This document shows, piece by piece, positions 7,666 through 17,205 of a DNA stretch of 64,000 nucleotides (position 1 is the stretch's first letter; each line of letters begins with the position of its first letter). Below the pieces are notes generated by a model. That model had not been told where the DNA came from. It worked only from the letters and a program-made list of their open reading frames with translations, and did no database searches. A program made the translations under genes and the position numbers. The DNA is from Methylobacter sp. (lineage in GTDB: Bacteria; Pseudomonadota; Gammaproteobacteria; Methylococcales; Methylomonadaceae): positions 37,262 to 101,261 of the forward strand of contig NZ_JALOCF010000012.1 in assembly GCF_023227905.1 (NCBI RefSeq), written 5' to 3'.

Positions 7666-10035
7666 CTAAAACTCTTCCCACCCCCCCGAACCGGCTGTCG
7701 TCAATGACGCTTTAAGCCTGGCCGTCGGCGGGACAAGGCGGTAAGCGTCGGCCGAGCTGTCCGCCACCTTAAACCCGCTCACCGTCGCCACCAACGCTTG
7801 CGCCTGTTGTTCCAGCGATTCGGCCGCCGCCGCGGCTTGCTCGACCAGCGCGGCATTTTGCTGGGTGACGTCATCCATTTGCGTGATAGCCTGGCCCACC
7901 TGCTCGATGCCGGCGCTTTGCTCGGCGGACGCGGCGGTAATCTCGCTCATCATGTCGGTCACGCCCTGCACGGAACTGACGATTTCCTCCATGGTCTGTC
8001 CGGCTTGGGCGACCAGCCGGCTACCGCCGGAGACCTTGCTGAGCGAGTCGGTAATCAGGTCCTTGATTTCCCCGGCCGCGGTCGCGGCGCGTTGCGCGAG
8101 ATTGCGCACCTCGACGGCGACCACTGCAAAACCCCGGCCTTGTTCGCCGGCGCGGGCGGCTTCCACGGCCGCATTCAGCGCCAGGATATTGGTCTGGAAG
8201 GCGATGTCGTCGATCACCGAAATGATATCGCCGATCTTCCGGGACGATTCATTGATGTCAGCCATCGTCCGTACGACCCGGTCGACCACGGCAACGCCCT
8301 GGCCGGCGATGCCGGTGGCGTCTGCGGCAAGCCGGTTCGCCTGCTGGGCGTTTGCGGAATTATGCTGCACGGTGGAGGTCAGCTGTTCCATGCTGGCGGC
8401 GGTTTGTTGCAGGCTGGCAGCCTGCTGTTCGGTACGGTGCGACAGGTCGTTGTTGCCGGACGCGATTTCCCGGGTGCCGGTGTTAATGCCGTCGGCAGCG
8501 GCCTGGATCCGGCTGATGACCTCCTTGAGTTTTTCTACCGTGGTGTTGGCGTCTTCTTTGAGCTGGCCGAACAGGCCGGCATAGTCGCTGCGAATGGTCT
8601 CGGTCAGGTCGCCGCGGGACAAGGCATTGAGCACCCGCACCACGTCATTGAGTCCGGCCTCGCTAGTCTGCATCAGCCGGTTGATGTCGGCCCCCAGATG
8701 GCGCAAAAAGCCTTCCTTGCCGTCCAGCTCCAGGCGCAGGCTGAAGTCGCCCCGGGCCGCGGCCTCGACGATGCGGGCGACTTCATTCTCGGCGATGACC
8801 TCGTCGGTGCGGTCGTGCCATTCGGCGACCGTGCCCAGCCGTTGGCCCTGCTCGTTGACGACCGGGTTGGCGATCACTTCCATCGACCGACCGCCGACCG
8901 TCATGCCGGCGGTATAGGTGCCGGTTAAGGCGGCCAGCAGGTCGGCCTGGTGCGAGGGATGGGCGTGGAAATCATCGATGCGGGCGCCGACCAGGCGGTC
9001 GATCGAGACGCTTGCCCCGCCGTTGCGCGAGGTAGCTTCCCTGTCGGTCTTGCCGAGAATCTTGATCACTTCCCGGTTGGCGTAGATGATGCGGCGGTCG
9101 TTGTCGGCGATCATCACGCCGGTGCTGACGTTGTCCAACGCGATCTTGACGCGCAGGGTTTCGTCGGCGGCTTTCCGATCCGCTGTGATGCGCTCCAGCA
9201 GTTGTTGCTGCATGTGTTTCATCGCATATAGCAAACTGCTTTTGTCGTTCCGATCAACCTGAATATCCCGATTTAAATTGCCTTCGGCAATTTCCATGGC
9301 AATCGCTTTTGCAAAGTAAGGGTCAATGCCCAAACTCTTGTTCAGGTAGCGGGTTAAGTAAACAGCAATACCCAATCCCAGGCCGATGCCGGTCAAAGAT
9401 ATGACCAGCATGATCATGGACGCACGCTGGGTTGATTCGACAATGGCATGGGCGTTATTTTTAGCGTCGTTCACACCCTGATTTTTAATTCTGTTGAGTT
9501 GCGTGCGCAGGTTTTTCGCCAGTTTATTGAAATCGTTCAGAACCTGGTTACCGGCATCTACGCCCTCGGCAGAGTAGACCGCGGTCATGCGCTTGCCTTC
9601 GCTGTAGTACCAGTCAAAAGCGGTATCGAGGGCCGCCAATTCTTTCAACTTCATCTCGGATGAAGCGAAATTGTTTAATGTTGCACCCTGGCTGGACTGA
9701 GCGGATTCCGAATTCGTTGAGGCATCCGCCTGCAGACGCTCACGAAACTGTGCAATGCCCTGCTTGAAGTCTTCGACAGCCCTTTGGGCATCCTGAAAAC
9801 TGTCCGGGTCCTGGCTGATTGAAGCCTGGGTAAGCAGTTGTTGTACTTGGACGGTATAAACCGCCATACGCTCTGCCAACAACGCATTGGGCAAATAGGT
9901 ATCATCTACTTTCGCGACATCGCGCTGAGTCTGCGAAAAACTAAGCAAACCCACGCCAACTATGCCTATCATCAAACTGATGATGGCGAGAAAACCGAGT
10001 AATATACGGACTTTGAAACTTATATAACCAAACAT
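7666..10035 (-). CDS. Methyl-accepting chemotaxis protein with PAS and HAMP domains
   Basis: A 789-residue chemoreceptor. TM1 lies at about 9-30, then a 4HB-type periplasmic domain, TM2 at about 207-228 and a HAMP/linker. A PAS domain (about 295-405) contains the segment IYANREVIKILG. Further HAMP-like helices (RGDFSLRLELDGKEG, RGDLTETIRSDYAG) follow. The signalling domain has the conserved tip GRGFAVVAVEVRNLAQRAA. The extreme C-terminus is GGWEEF, which fits the xWxxF docking pentapeptide for CheR/CheB, so methylation-based adaptation is likely. The ATG has AAGG eight bases upstream. It stands alone with no che genes nearby. The GC-rich signalling domain contrasts with the AT-richer N-terminus, as in many mosaic receptors. 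Confidence 0.94.
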   Translation of the reverse strand: MFGYISFKVRILLGFLAIISLMIGIVGVGLLSFSQTQRDVAKVDDTYLPNALLAERMAVYTVQVQQLLTQASISQDPDSFQDAQRAVEDFKQGIAQFRERLQADASTNSESAQSSQGATLNNFASSEMKLKELAALDTAFDWYYSEGKRMTAVYSAEGVDAGNQVLNDFNKLAKNLRTQLNRIKNQGVNDAKNNAHAIVESTQRASMIMLVISLTGIGLGLGIAVYLTRYLNKSLGIDPYFAKAIAMEIAEGNLNRDIQVDRNDKSSLLYAMKHMQQQLLERITADRKAADETLRVKIALDNVSTGVMIADNDRRIIYANREVIKILGKTDREATSRNGGASVSIDRLVGARIDDFHAHPSHQADLLAALTGTYTAGMTVGGRSMEVIANPVVNEQGQRLGTVAEWHDRTDEVIAENEVARIVEAAARGDFSLRLELDGKEGFLRHLGADINRLMQTSEAGLNDVVRVLNALSRGDLTETIRSDYAGLFGQLKEDANTTVEKLKEVISRIQAAADGINTGTREIASGNNDLSHRTEQQAASLQQTAASMEQLTSTVQHNSANAQQANRLAADATGIAGQGVAVVDRVVRTMADINESSRKIGDIISVIDDIAFQTNILALNAAVEAARAGEQGRGFAVVAVEVRNLAQRAATAAGEIKDLITDSLSKVSGGSRLVAQAGQTMEEIVSSVQGVTDMMSEITAASAEQSAGIEQVGQAITQMDDVTQQNAALVEQAAAAAESLEQQAQALVATVSGFKVADSSADAYRLVPPTARLKASLTTAGSGGWEEF

Positions 10036-10112
10036 TTTAAGAACCTTTTTATATTATTTACTAGTTCCACGCTTTCACGTTGTATAAGGAAAATGGGATA
10101 TCCGCTTAAGGG

Positions 10113-11909
10113 TTAATTAACCACATGCAGTTTTGTAACTGTCCCATAAGCAGAAAATTGAAGATTTTTTCTGCCTTTTTCCACTTTCCGTTGGTTAATA
10201 AACAAACTATTCCCTTCAATTTTTTTGGCCTGTTTTTTGGCTTCGGATGCTAAATCGGCTATATCCACATGCGACTGACATTGACTGGTTGCAACTGAAT
10301 CCACCAAGCCAATCGACAAACTGATCAACGGAAAAAAGCATTTTTCTCCCGCTCTGTTTTCAGTAAAGATACCGCCCGTTTTGACATCCTCATCTTTGTA
10401 ATAGCTGGGGACGGTTCCCTGAAAGTCGTTCAAAATATTTTTACAGCACTTTCCCCAATCATCACCGGTAAAAATGACTATAAAATCATCTCCGCCGACA
10501 TGCCCTACCAGGCCGCTCTCAGCAGGAATGTGTTGAGTCAGCGTGTTGGCAACGGCTTTAATAATATCGTCGCCCGCGCTGTAGCCGTACACATCATTAA
10601 ACGGCTTGAAGTTGTCCAGATCAAAGTAGCCGAAACTAAAAGGTACTTTGGCTGCCAACAATTGGTCGATCTGGTCATTGACGGGAACGCTACCTGGCAA
10701 CAGCGTAAGAGGATTGGCGTGTTTGGCGTTATGGATTTGCTGACGGGTGATTTCTTCGAGCAGTTTCAATATCGTCCCTATCCCTGCATATTCCCCGTTA
10801 TGGGTGATAATAAAAGCCTGATCATTACGCATTATCGACGTCAGTTGTTTGCTGACCAGTTCAATGGGGGTGTCTTGATCAAAACTTAACGGCGTTTTGT
10901 CTATGAACGACTTTATGGGCTTTTTTCCATACAGTTCTATACCGTAGCGACTGGAAAACAGTTTGGACAAAAAGTGGTCGCGGAAAATAAGGCCGGTCGC
11001 TGCATTGCCATCAACCAGCGGCAAAATAGTTAAGTCACTATCGTGATGGAATAAGCTCATGACGTCACTGATCGCGGTTTCTGACGAAACCGGCATTACA
11101 TATTTAGCGAGATGAGCGGCTTTGATAGCGTTAAATTGATTTGGCTGGGCGCTGATAATAAATAGGGATTTATCAACTTTCTCTAAAGGAACGGCCGTTG
11201 GCCTGGCAAAATAATAGCCCTGCGCGTGAGTAATGCCCATTTGCTCTACGGCTTTAAATTCCTCTTCCGTTTCGATGCCTTCAGCGATAACGTTGCAATT
11301 GAGAGAACTGGCAATGTTTTGAATGGAGCGTACAAAATTAAGCTTGACCGGGTCGTTATGGATGCCTTGTATAAAATGCATGTCGATTTTCACGTACTCA
11401 GGCTGTAACTCCGACCATAACCTCAATCCTGAGTAGCCGGCACCCAAATCATCGATGGCGATTTCAAAGCCCATTTTCCGGTAATGGCTGACCGCTTCGC
11501 GCATTAATTGAAAATCATCCGTCGGCTGATGTTCGGTCAATTCAATTACCACATATCGCGGATCAATGCCGAACTGGTCCAGCAGCTTAAGCGTTTCCCC
11601 TTTTTTAAAGTCCGGTTGCAGCAGCACAGATGGGCTTACGTTAATAAACAGCTTTTCCTTGATATTCAGGCTGGCGTAACGCTTTATGGTGACTTCCCGG
11701 CAGATGTATTCAAGTTTGGTGCTTAAATCGAAACGTTCGGCCGTGTCGAACAAGTTAAACGGGCTGTGCAGCGAGCTATCGGATGGCCCGCGGATCAAGG
11801 CTTCGTAGCCTATGATTTTCTTTTGCGCTAAAGAAACAATGGGCTGAAAATGAGGCGTTAATTGCTTGCCGTTAAGAATTTTTATGAGTTCGGTATGCAG
11901 GATTGACAT
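10113..11909 (-). CDS. EAL-CBS-GGDEF protein (c-di-GMP signalling)
   Basis: About 598 residues from the ATG at 11909; an upstream TTG would add 17. An N-terminal EAL domain has GYEALIRGP, the loop DDLGAGYSGL, a KID motif and the ending AEGIETEEE then QGYYFARP. A CBS pair (about 265-390) follows, then a C-terminal GGDEF domain with FDLDNFKPFND. Its signature reads GGDDF instead of GG[DE]EF. The EAL half keeps its metal and substrate residues, so phosphodiesterase activity is likely. The cyclase half may be weak or only bind nucleotide. CBS domains commonly bind adenine nucleotides, so energy-status control is a reasonable inference. This EAL-CBS-GGDEF order is a known architecture. Confidence 0.92.
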   Translation of the reverse strand: MSILHTELIKILNGKQLTPHFQPIVSLAQKKIIGYEALIRGPSDSSLHSPFNLFDTAERFDLSTKLEYICREVTIKRYASLNIKEKLFINVSPSVLLQPDFKKGETLKLLDQFGIDPRYVVIELTEHQPTDDFQLMREAVSHYRKMGFEIAIDDLGAGYSGLRLWSELQPEYVKIDMHFIQGIHNDPVKLNFVRSIQNIASSLNCNVIAEGIETEEEFKAVEQMGITHAQGYYFARPTAVPLEKVDKSLFIISAQPNQFNAIKAAHLAKYVMPVSSETAISDVMSLFHHDSDLTILPLVDGNAATGLIFRDHFLSKLFSSRYGIELYGKKPIKSFIDKTPLSFDQDTPIELVSKQLTSIMRNDQAFIITHNGEYAGIGTILKLLEEITRQQIHNAKHANPLTLLPGSVPVNDQIDQLLAAKVPFSFGYFDLDNFKPFNDVYGYSAGDDIIKAVANTLTQHIPAESGLVGHVGGDDFIVIFTGDDWGKCCKNILNDFQGTVPSYYKDEDVKTGGIFTENRAGEKCFFPLISLSIGLVDSVATSQCQSHVDIADLASEAKKQAKKIEGNSLFINQRKVEKGRKNLQFSAYGTVTKLHVVN

Positions 11910-12088
11910 GTAGTTCCGATTAAGCGCATAGGTATAAATACTTAAATCAGAATATGACAAGTTTATTACAGCAGTGTGACAGCTTTGTTATGTCATTATG
12001 ACAATCAAAAACGCGGTCTTGTTTTGCGCTATCGTTTGACGATTAATTCCGGTAACACGCTGGTAATTAATCGCCTGTCTAAAGGCAT

Positions 12089-12184
12089 AACCACGAAGGC
12101 ACGAACAGTTTCGACAATGGAGTAAAGCTCGAAACATAAAGAAAAATCCGGGTAAAAGCTTTGTGTCTTCGTGCCTTCGTGGTT
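12089..12184. repeat. Palindromic dispersed repeat with CACGAAGGCACGAA arms
   Basis: A 17-bp perfect inverted repeat: AACCACGAAGGCACGAA at 12089-12105 and its complement at 12168-12184, separated by 62 bases. The arm sequence ACCACGAAGGCACGAA recurs as the inner arm of the MITE-like element at 49723-49892. It lies between the EAL-CBS-GGDEF gene and the EF-hand gene, in a 373-bp gap that otherwise holds only the divergent or terminal signals of those genes. Confidence 0.85.
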
Positions 12185-12282
12185 TTAGTTGACGGGGCGA
12201 GCGGGCCGCTAATTCACTTACAGCCCATGGCATCCGCGCTTTTTAATTTAACTATAATATTTGTTCCGGATACCCCCGATCA

Positions 12283-13074
12283 TTAGATTTCTCCTTCCCG
12301 AGAAGTTTCCATTTCCAGGTTAGCAAATTCATGTTGTTCCAGTTTGCCATCTTTTCCGGCATCGACCTTGTCAAAGACTCGTAGCAGTTCAGGAAAGTTT
12401 TGCAATTCATCCTTGGTAATGTAGTGATCGCCATTGACATCGGCTTGACAAAATGTAGGGTATAAAGGAAATTCCCCCGTATTTCTTTCAGACCTTTGTA
12501 CAGGAGGTTTTTGTTCACCTGCAAATGGACATTCAGTCTTCGGCGCATTGGCTTGCTGAGTGCTTTGATCGGTAGCGCCTTGACTGCCCTGCTGAGTGCT
12601 TTGGCGGTTAGCATCTTGACTACCTTGCTGAGTGCTTTGACCAGTGGCGCCTTGACTACCAGAAGCGGGGGCTTGGCCGCTAGTTCCTGCTGTAGCGGAT
12701 GGTTCGCTTGGCTTTGTAGTTTCCTGACTCGGTGTGCCGGCAGCGGCTTGGCCCGCCTCCCCGCCCTTTTCGCCTGTGCTTGTGGCTTGTTCAGCTTTTT
12801 TAGCTTCAGTCTCACTTGCCCCTGAAGGCTGCGCAGGTTTTTGGCTGCCGGTTTCCGTGGTACTTGACGGACCTTGATAAGGGACATATCGGTAATATAA
12901 ATCGGTATCTTCAGTGCCGGCGTTTACCGAATTGGATGCAAGACTAAGGCTGATGCTTATAATGACCAGCCAAACCGGTAAACTGAAAATTTTAAAAAAA
13001 TTCAAGTTCGTCTGCTCTAACGGGCGCATATTTATGACGTCAGATATTTCATAAACACTTTTTTTGATTTTCAT
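12283..13074 (-). CDS. Exported or membrane-anchored EF-hand protein
   Basis: 263 residues, with AGGAA seven bases before the ATG. A hydrophobic segment (FSLPVWLVIISISLSLA, about 31-47) ends at a signal-peptidase-like VNAG. A long low-complexity linker (about 70-185) repeats QSTQQGSQGA several times. The C-terminal region carries an EF-hand pair: loop 1 DVNGDHYITKDE (positions 1 D, 3 N, 5 D, 12 E) and loop 2 DAGKDGKLEQHE (1 D, 5 D, 9 E, 12 E). A pattern with four Cys, including CPFAGEQ and FCQADVNG, lies around the first loop. Metal binding, probably Ca2+, outside the cytoplasm is inferred. The partner is unknown. Confidence 0.82.
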   Translation of the reverse strand: MKIKKSVYEISDVINMRPLEQTNLNFFKIFSLPVWLVIISISLSLASNSVNAGTEDTDLYYRYVPYQGPSSTTETGSQKPAQPSGASETEAKKAEQATSTGEKGGEAGQAAAGTPSQETTKPSEPSATAGTSGQAPASGSQGATGQSTQQGSQDANRQSTQQGSQGATDQSTQQANAPKTECPFAGEQKPPVQRSERNTGEFPLYPTFCQADVNGDHYITKDELQNFPELLRVFDKVDAGKDGKLEQHEFANLEMETSREGEI

Positions 13075-13999
13075 AATGGTTTCCTTATCTTTGGAGAGTT
13101 ATAAAGATCAGCTTTATCGTGAAAATGATTTCAACGGTAATATCTAGTTGATTGCCTGCTCATGTGAAAATAACTATTAACGTTTGTGAGGGGTTAATAA
13201 TGGCATGCCATTATCAATAAGATAGAAAATGACATCGAAGCCATGTTCAACTGCGTTCGGTTTAAGCACAAATCCCAAAAAAAACGGCGGATTCAAGCTG
13301 GATTAATCATATATGCACAAGTATTTTTAGTCGGTGCGCTATCACACAATGGCTTGAATACCAGCCCTGAACTTTAATCGCCTATTTGATCGTGTTTTTA
13401 ATAGTTGTAGATGATGGAAAACTCCGGATAAACGGAGGAAAAATCCAACAACATGCCAAGCCTGTTCATTTGGTGAGCCAAAATAAGGGATCTTCAGGTC
13501 CAAATACCAGCTATCACGCCGAGTCCGCTTATTTGATGATCCAAAATATGGGCATCTCTCCTTTATTCCGATAGTCGTTGGGATGCAAAGAAATTTGCTG
13601 TATTAACCGTAACAATGAATAGCTCAGCAGTTTACAAAGCCTCGTTAAAACGGATAGCCAAGGATTGCCCATAAAAGAAAATTTCTTATAACCATGGATT
13701 TTATAAGAGCGAAGGTCAATAATACCCAGGGTCACTGATAACTAATGCTAGAGTTTTAGTCGTCAGCGAAGTTATGTTTTCTAAGTTATTTAAAACTGGG
13801 TAAATCTAAAACCTCAGTCCGATGAAACTGGTCTAGTCTTGGTAAGCGTTTACGAAGGCTAATCAGCTATGACGGCAAGGCCGCTCTCGTAGGATAGCCA
13901 GTGAAAATGGCTCGTCGGATTGCTGCCCAATGTCATCCCAAATACTCAAGCTGTAATCTAACTTAGAGTTTCCTATTTAGCTCAATTGATAATAACTAT
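13075..13999. other. Long non-coding stretch before the diguanylate cyclase gene
   Basis: 925 bases without a convincing gene. Two short reading frames (13386-13574 plus, 13529-13735 minus) have no recognisable features. A partly conserved direct repeat is visible: about 30 bases at 13467-13496 recur with changes at 13529-13558. Bases 13870-13920 can fold into two adjacent hairpins (CGGC-AAG-GCCG and AGCCA-GTGAAAA-TGGCT) enclosed by GACG/CGTC, so a structured leader for the downstream gene is possible. Confidence 0.45.
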
Positions 14000-15292
14000 A
14001 TGAATGAAATGCTGTCTCCAGGCGAAGCGCTTATCTACCATTTTGCTAACCGCTATCTCCGCCATTTATTGCCTGCGGAATACCGGGCTGCATTGCAAGA
14101 CCGGTTTATCTGTGCCGAACAGAAGATAAAGGATGATCCCGAGGCGTTAGCCTGGAGCCAACGCGTATTGTGGCTACCACACTGGGACGGCGTGTTATCC
14201 AGTCCTGTTGCACTCGATGCGGTGGCGGAAACACTGTCCACGGCATTGCTAAAAAACAGGCAAGTAACGATACGTTATCAAGGAAAAAAGGAGCTTCTTC
14301 AGTTCAATGTGTTTGGCTTAATTAAACGTGATGAGAGCTTGCTGGCTTTAGGTTCCTATGGCCAAAGTCGAGATCCGTTGGTGCTGGCGGCCCGCAAGAT
14401 TTTGGCGATTGAGTTGACAGAGACTCCGGCCATTCAGCCAGCACCCGGTTTTGATGTGCAAGACTTCTTGCAGAGGCAATTGAATTTCCCTCATGCTCCC
14501 GAAAAAATCGCTTGTTTGCAAATAGAATTTGCTGAAGAACTCTACAGCTATGTGTGTGATCATGTATTGGTCGCTGAGCGAATCCATATCATTAAACCAG
14601 AGGATTATCATCATAACGGCTATTTTTTACTGGAAGCCTACGGTATTGCGGATGGCGAGCGGCTACGGCAATGGATCAGAGGTTTTGGCAGCCTGGCGCA
14701 AGTACTGAAACCAAATAATATGCGATTAATAATGGAGCAAGCCAGGCTCGATACCCGCACCAATTTGTTGACTGCCATTGAATTTCAACGCTGCTTGAAA
14801 CGGGAAATTCAACGCTGCCTGCGCGATAACCAGATGACCTTTGCCTTGCTGATTCTCGATTTGGATCACTTCAAGCAGGTCAACGACCGTAACGGCCACG
14901 ATTTTGGCGACGTTGTGCTCTTACAGGTTGCCGACTGCATCCGGGAATATGATGAAGCGGCCCGTCATGGCGGAGAAGAGTTCTGCATCTTATTGCCGGA
15001 TACCCGTGCTGACGAGGCTCACGCTATTGCGGAACGGATTCGCCAAAGAATCGAGCAACAAGAGATCGAGAATCAGCAGGGTACCGTGGTGCCTGTTAGC
15101 ACCAGTATCGGTTTAGCCGCTTATCCTGATGATTTGTCGGCAGAAATAAAATCAGAAATCTTGAGTAGTCATCATGCTGCTGAACTTAGCGAAAAAATTG
15201 GTTCGGCGATTTTTTATCAGGCTGACCAAGCACTATACAAAGCCAAAGCACAAGGCCGAAACCGGGTATACAGGGCGGTGGTATCAGCGTGA
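14000..15292 (+). CDS. Diguanylate cyclase (GGDEF protein)
   Basis: 430 residues. The N-terminal 250 residues have no recognised domain and no clear membrane segment. The C-terminal GGDEF domain starts at about residue 250 (RLDTRTNLLTAIEF). It has the metal site ILDLDHFKQVNDRNGHDFGD and the active signature RHGGEEFCILLP, so synthesis of c-di-GMP from two GTP is likely. A 38-residue tail segment (YPDDLSAEIKSEILSSHHAA) is inserted late in the domain. The start ATG has no obvious ribosome-binding site. A GATTAAT/ATTAATC hairpin at 15297-15318 follows the stop. Confidence 0.92.
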   Translation: MNEMLSPGEALIYHFANRYLRHLLPAEYRAALQDRFICAEQKIKDDPEALAWSQRVLWLPHWDGVLSSPVALDAVAETLSTALLKNRQVTIRYQGKKELLQFNVFGLIKRDESLLALGSYGQSRDPLVLAARKILAIELTETPAIQPAPGFDVQDFLQRQLNFPHAPEKIACLQIEFAEELYSYVCDHVLVAERIHIIKPEDYHHNGYFLLEAYGIADGERLRQWIRGFGSLAQVLKPNNMRLIMEQARLDTRTNLLTAIEFQRCLKREIQRCLRDNQMTFALLILDLDHFKQVNDRNGHDFGDVVLLQVADCIREYDEAARHGGEEFCILLPDTRADEAHAIAERIRQRIEQQEIENQQGTVVPVSTSIGLAAYPDDLSAEIKSEILSSHHAAELSEKIGSAIFYQADQALYKAKAQGRNRVYRAVVSA

Positions 15293-15536
15293 GCAAGATT
15301 AATGCGGCCGTATTAATCGGTAACAGAGGTCGCTAAACGATAATCAGCTTGGACATAATCTTGCTTTTAGTTAACAGAATACATACCAACCTTGGTTCAA
15401 CTATTAGAAGAAGGTAAAGTGGACCCCATACTGCCGCAGGCTCTAACTGCCATCAACATTCTTGAGCATCTGCAATTCACTCAAAGCCCAGTCTTTCTTC
15501 AACTATTCTTTTTTTGTCCTCGTTTTAATGATGCCT

Positions 15537-16022
15537 TTATTTGTTTTCAACGACGCTTATGTGCCCATCGCTTTCCATATAGGCCTCCTTCACATTTGAA
15601 ATATCGGAAACCCCTTGCTCGCGAAGCTGCACCATCAATTCCTCGTCAGTTACTAATTCCTTTCTCATGTTTCTACGTAATAATTGACCGTTTTTTACCA
15701 GAAGGAGCGGCGGCGGTTCAATAAGACGTTGGAAGATCGGTGATTTATAACTCAGCCAATCGAGCGCAAAATTCCAGAAAATAATAGTGGCAACCAGCAG
15801 TATGCCGTTGGGAATAGACTTGTATTCACCCGCCATACCATTCTGCGAAGCATCGGCAAGAAGAGTGATCAGAAGTAAATCGGTTATCCCAAGCGTCCCG
15901 GATTGCCGTTTAAGAATGACGCGTAACAGAATGAACAACGCAAGATACATTATCGACCCGCGCACCACGATCTCGATTAATGGAATATCAGGTAAAAAAA
16001 TTGCTTTCCAATCGATATTCAT
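15537..16022 (-). CDS. DUF421 (YetF/YcaP-like) membrane protein
   Basis: 161 residues from the ATG at 16022, which has AGGAGGT five bases upstream; longer in-frame starts lack this. Three hydrophobic segments (about 16-33, 40-58, 66-84) precede a small cytoplasmic domain (PPPLLLVKNGQLLRRNMRKE, then EELMVQLREQGVSDISNVKE), the typical DUF421 plan. The motif GITDLLLITLLADASQNGMA corresponds to the family's conserved TM2-TM3 region. The biochemical function of the family is poorly defined. Confidence 0.88.
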   Translation of the reverse strand: MNIDWKAIFLPDIPLIEIVVRGSIMYLALFILLRVILKRQSGTLGITDLLLITLLADASQNGMAGEYKSIPNGILLVATIIFWNFALDWLSYKSPIFQRLIEPPPLLLVKNGQLLRRNMRKELVTDEELMVQLREQGVSDISNVKEAYMESDGHISVVENK

Positions 16023-16463
16023 AACGTACCTCCTGAGATGGTTTATATGATGCCCTTTATCAATTCCTTCCTGAATGCACATATTGTCCCGTGCGGTTAA
16101 GCACGGCAGCCCAGTTGAAGACCGTACCGACTATTCATTTCTAACCGCTGAACTATAACCAACGGCAGATTGTGTTCGCCCCATCCATTATCGCTGAGGC
16201 AACAAAAGGCTTGCTTTTTCTTATGCTCAACCATATCCGTTGTTTGCTTATATCATTGGATATAGCCAGATTGCAAAGAGATTCAAGCCGTTATCTTCGA
16301 CAAATTCAGAATCAGTCTGCCGAATGCTTAAAAACAGTTTAATTAGAAGATGCGATATTCCAGATAAGGAGTGTTTGGCAACATTTTTGGGTTATGCTTA
16401 AATGCTCGAAACAAAGAACAATTGGCTTAAATAAATTCACCACCAAACTGATAAGGAGACAAT
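16023..16463. other. Divergent intergenic region
   Basis: 440 bases between the DUF421 gene and the divergent 155-residue gene. It is expected to carry both promoters. AT-rich, with no gene, tRNA or long repeat seen. Confidence 0.5.
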
Positions 16464-16931
16464 ATGAGTTTTAAATCCGGGTTAATAAAAATGGCAATAA
16501 AATGCACACCTAATTTTATGGTTATATGGGTAGCGAATATAATCCTGAAAGGCATTGCAGAATTAAAGGATTTTAGTTTTGAGCTCGAGCCACGAACAGC
16601 ATACGTTCAAGTCCAGCTCGTCGGTGAAGTTGAAACGATTGACGTTTGGATGGAAGATTTTGCTGTCGTTAAAAATGACGGAGACTATCACTTAGTCATT
16701 CAAAAAGCAGAATCGAACAGGCTCTGGTTGAGCAATATTCTGTCCCGCATCGCAGGAAAAACATGGAAAATCCCTGAAATCCCTCAGATAGCGTCTCATC
16801 TTGAGCTAATTGCCGAATTGTTCAAACCCGAAATTGTGGTACAGGAAGCTCCTGAACAGAAATTTCCTGAACTGGAAGCGCCGAAACAGGAAAAACAAGA
16901 AGAATTAGAAAATTCTGATCCTGAGAAATAA
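16464..16931 (+). CDS. Hypothetical protein
   Basis: 155 residues with an AAGGAGA six bases before the ATG, so translation is likely. It starts with a weakly hydrophobic region (FMVIWVANIILKGIAEL). The middle is rich in beta-strand-like alternation (TAYVQVQLVGEVETIDVWME, then FAVVKNDGDYHLVIQKAES). The acidic, Pro/Glu-rich tail is VQEAPEQKFPELEAPKQEK. No family is recognised. It stands alone on the plus strand. Confidence 0.65.
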   Translation: MSFKSGLIKMAIKCTPNFMVIWVANIILKGIAELKDFSFELEPRTAYVQVQLVGEVETIDVWMEDFAVVKNDGDYHLVIQKAESNRLWLSNILSRIAGKTWKIPEIPQIASHLELIAELFKPEIVVQEAPEQKFPELEAPKQEKQEELENSDPEK

Positions 16932-16942
16932 AAGTAGCTATT

Positions 16943-16983
16943 AGATCATTGTCACAAAAACCGTTACCCCTAGACAATGATCT
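16943..16983. terminator. Inverted repeat after the hypothetical gene
   Basis: AGATCATTGTC (16943-16953) and its perfect complement GACAATGATCT (16973-16983) are separated by 19 bases, starting 12 bases after the stop of the 155-residue gene. No T-run follows. A terminator is suggested by position only. Confidence 0.4.
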
Positions 16984-17205
16984 GACGGTTTGCGGTATTA
17001 GTGTGATCTTTGCTAAAGACGAAACTCTTCAAACACAAGCCGTGTCGGAATACGAGATAATCAGCAATAAAACCTCGGATTCCGTAGGCTCCACCTCTAA
17101 ATCAGCAGATTAAAAGCTGATCCGGCTAAATGAAAATTCACGGAGTTATTAATCTGAAAATAATAAAGAAAGCGGCAAATAAATATTCACCGCTTTAAAA
17201 ACCGT

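Noticed and set aside
7798..8928. 376- and 239-residue plus-strand frames
   Set aside because: Antisense to the conserved chemoreceptor signalling domain; composition is that of a shadow frame.
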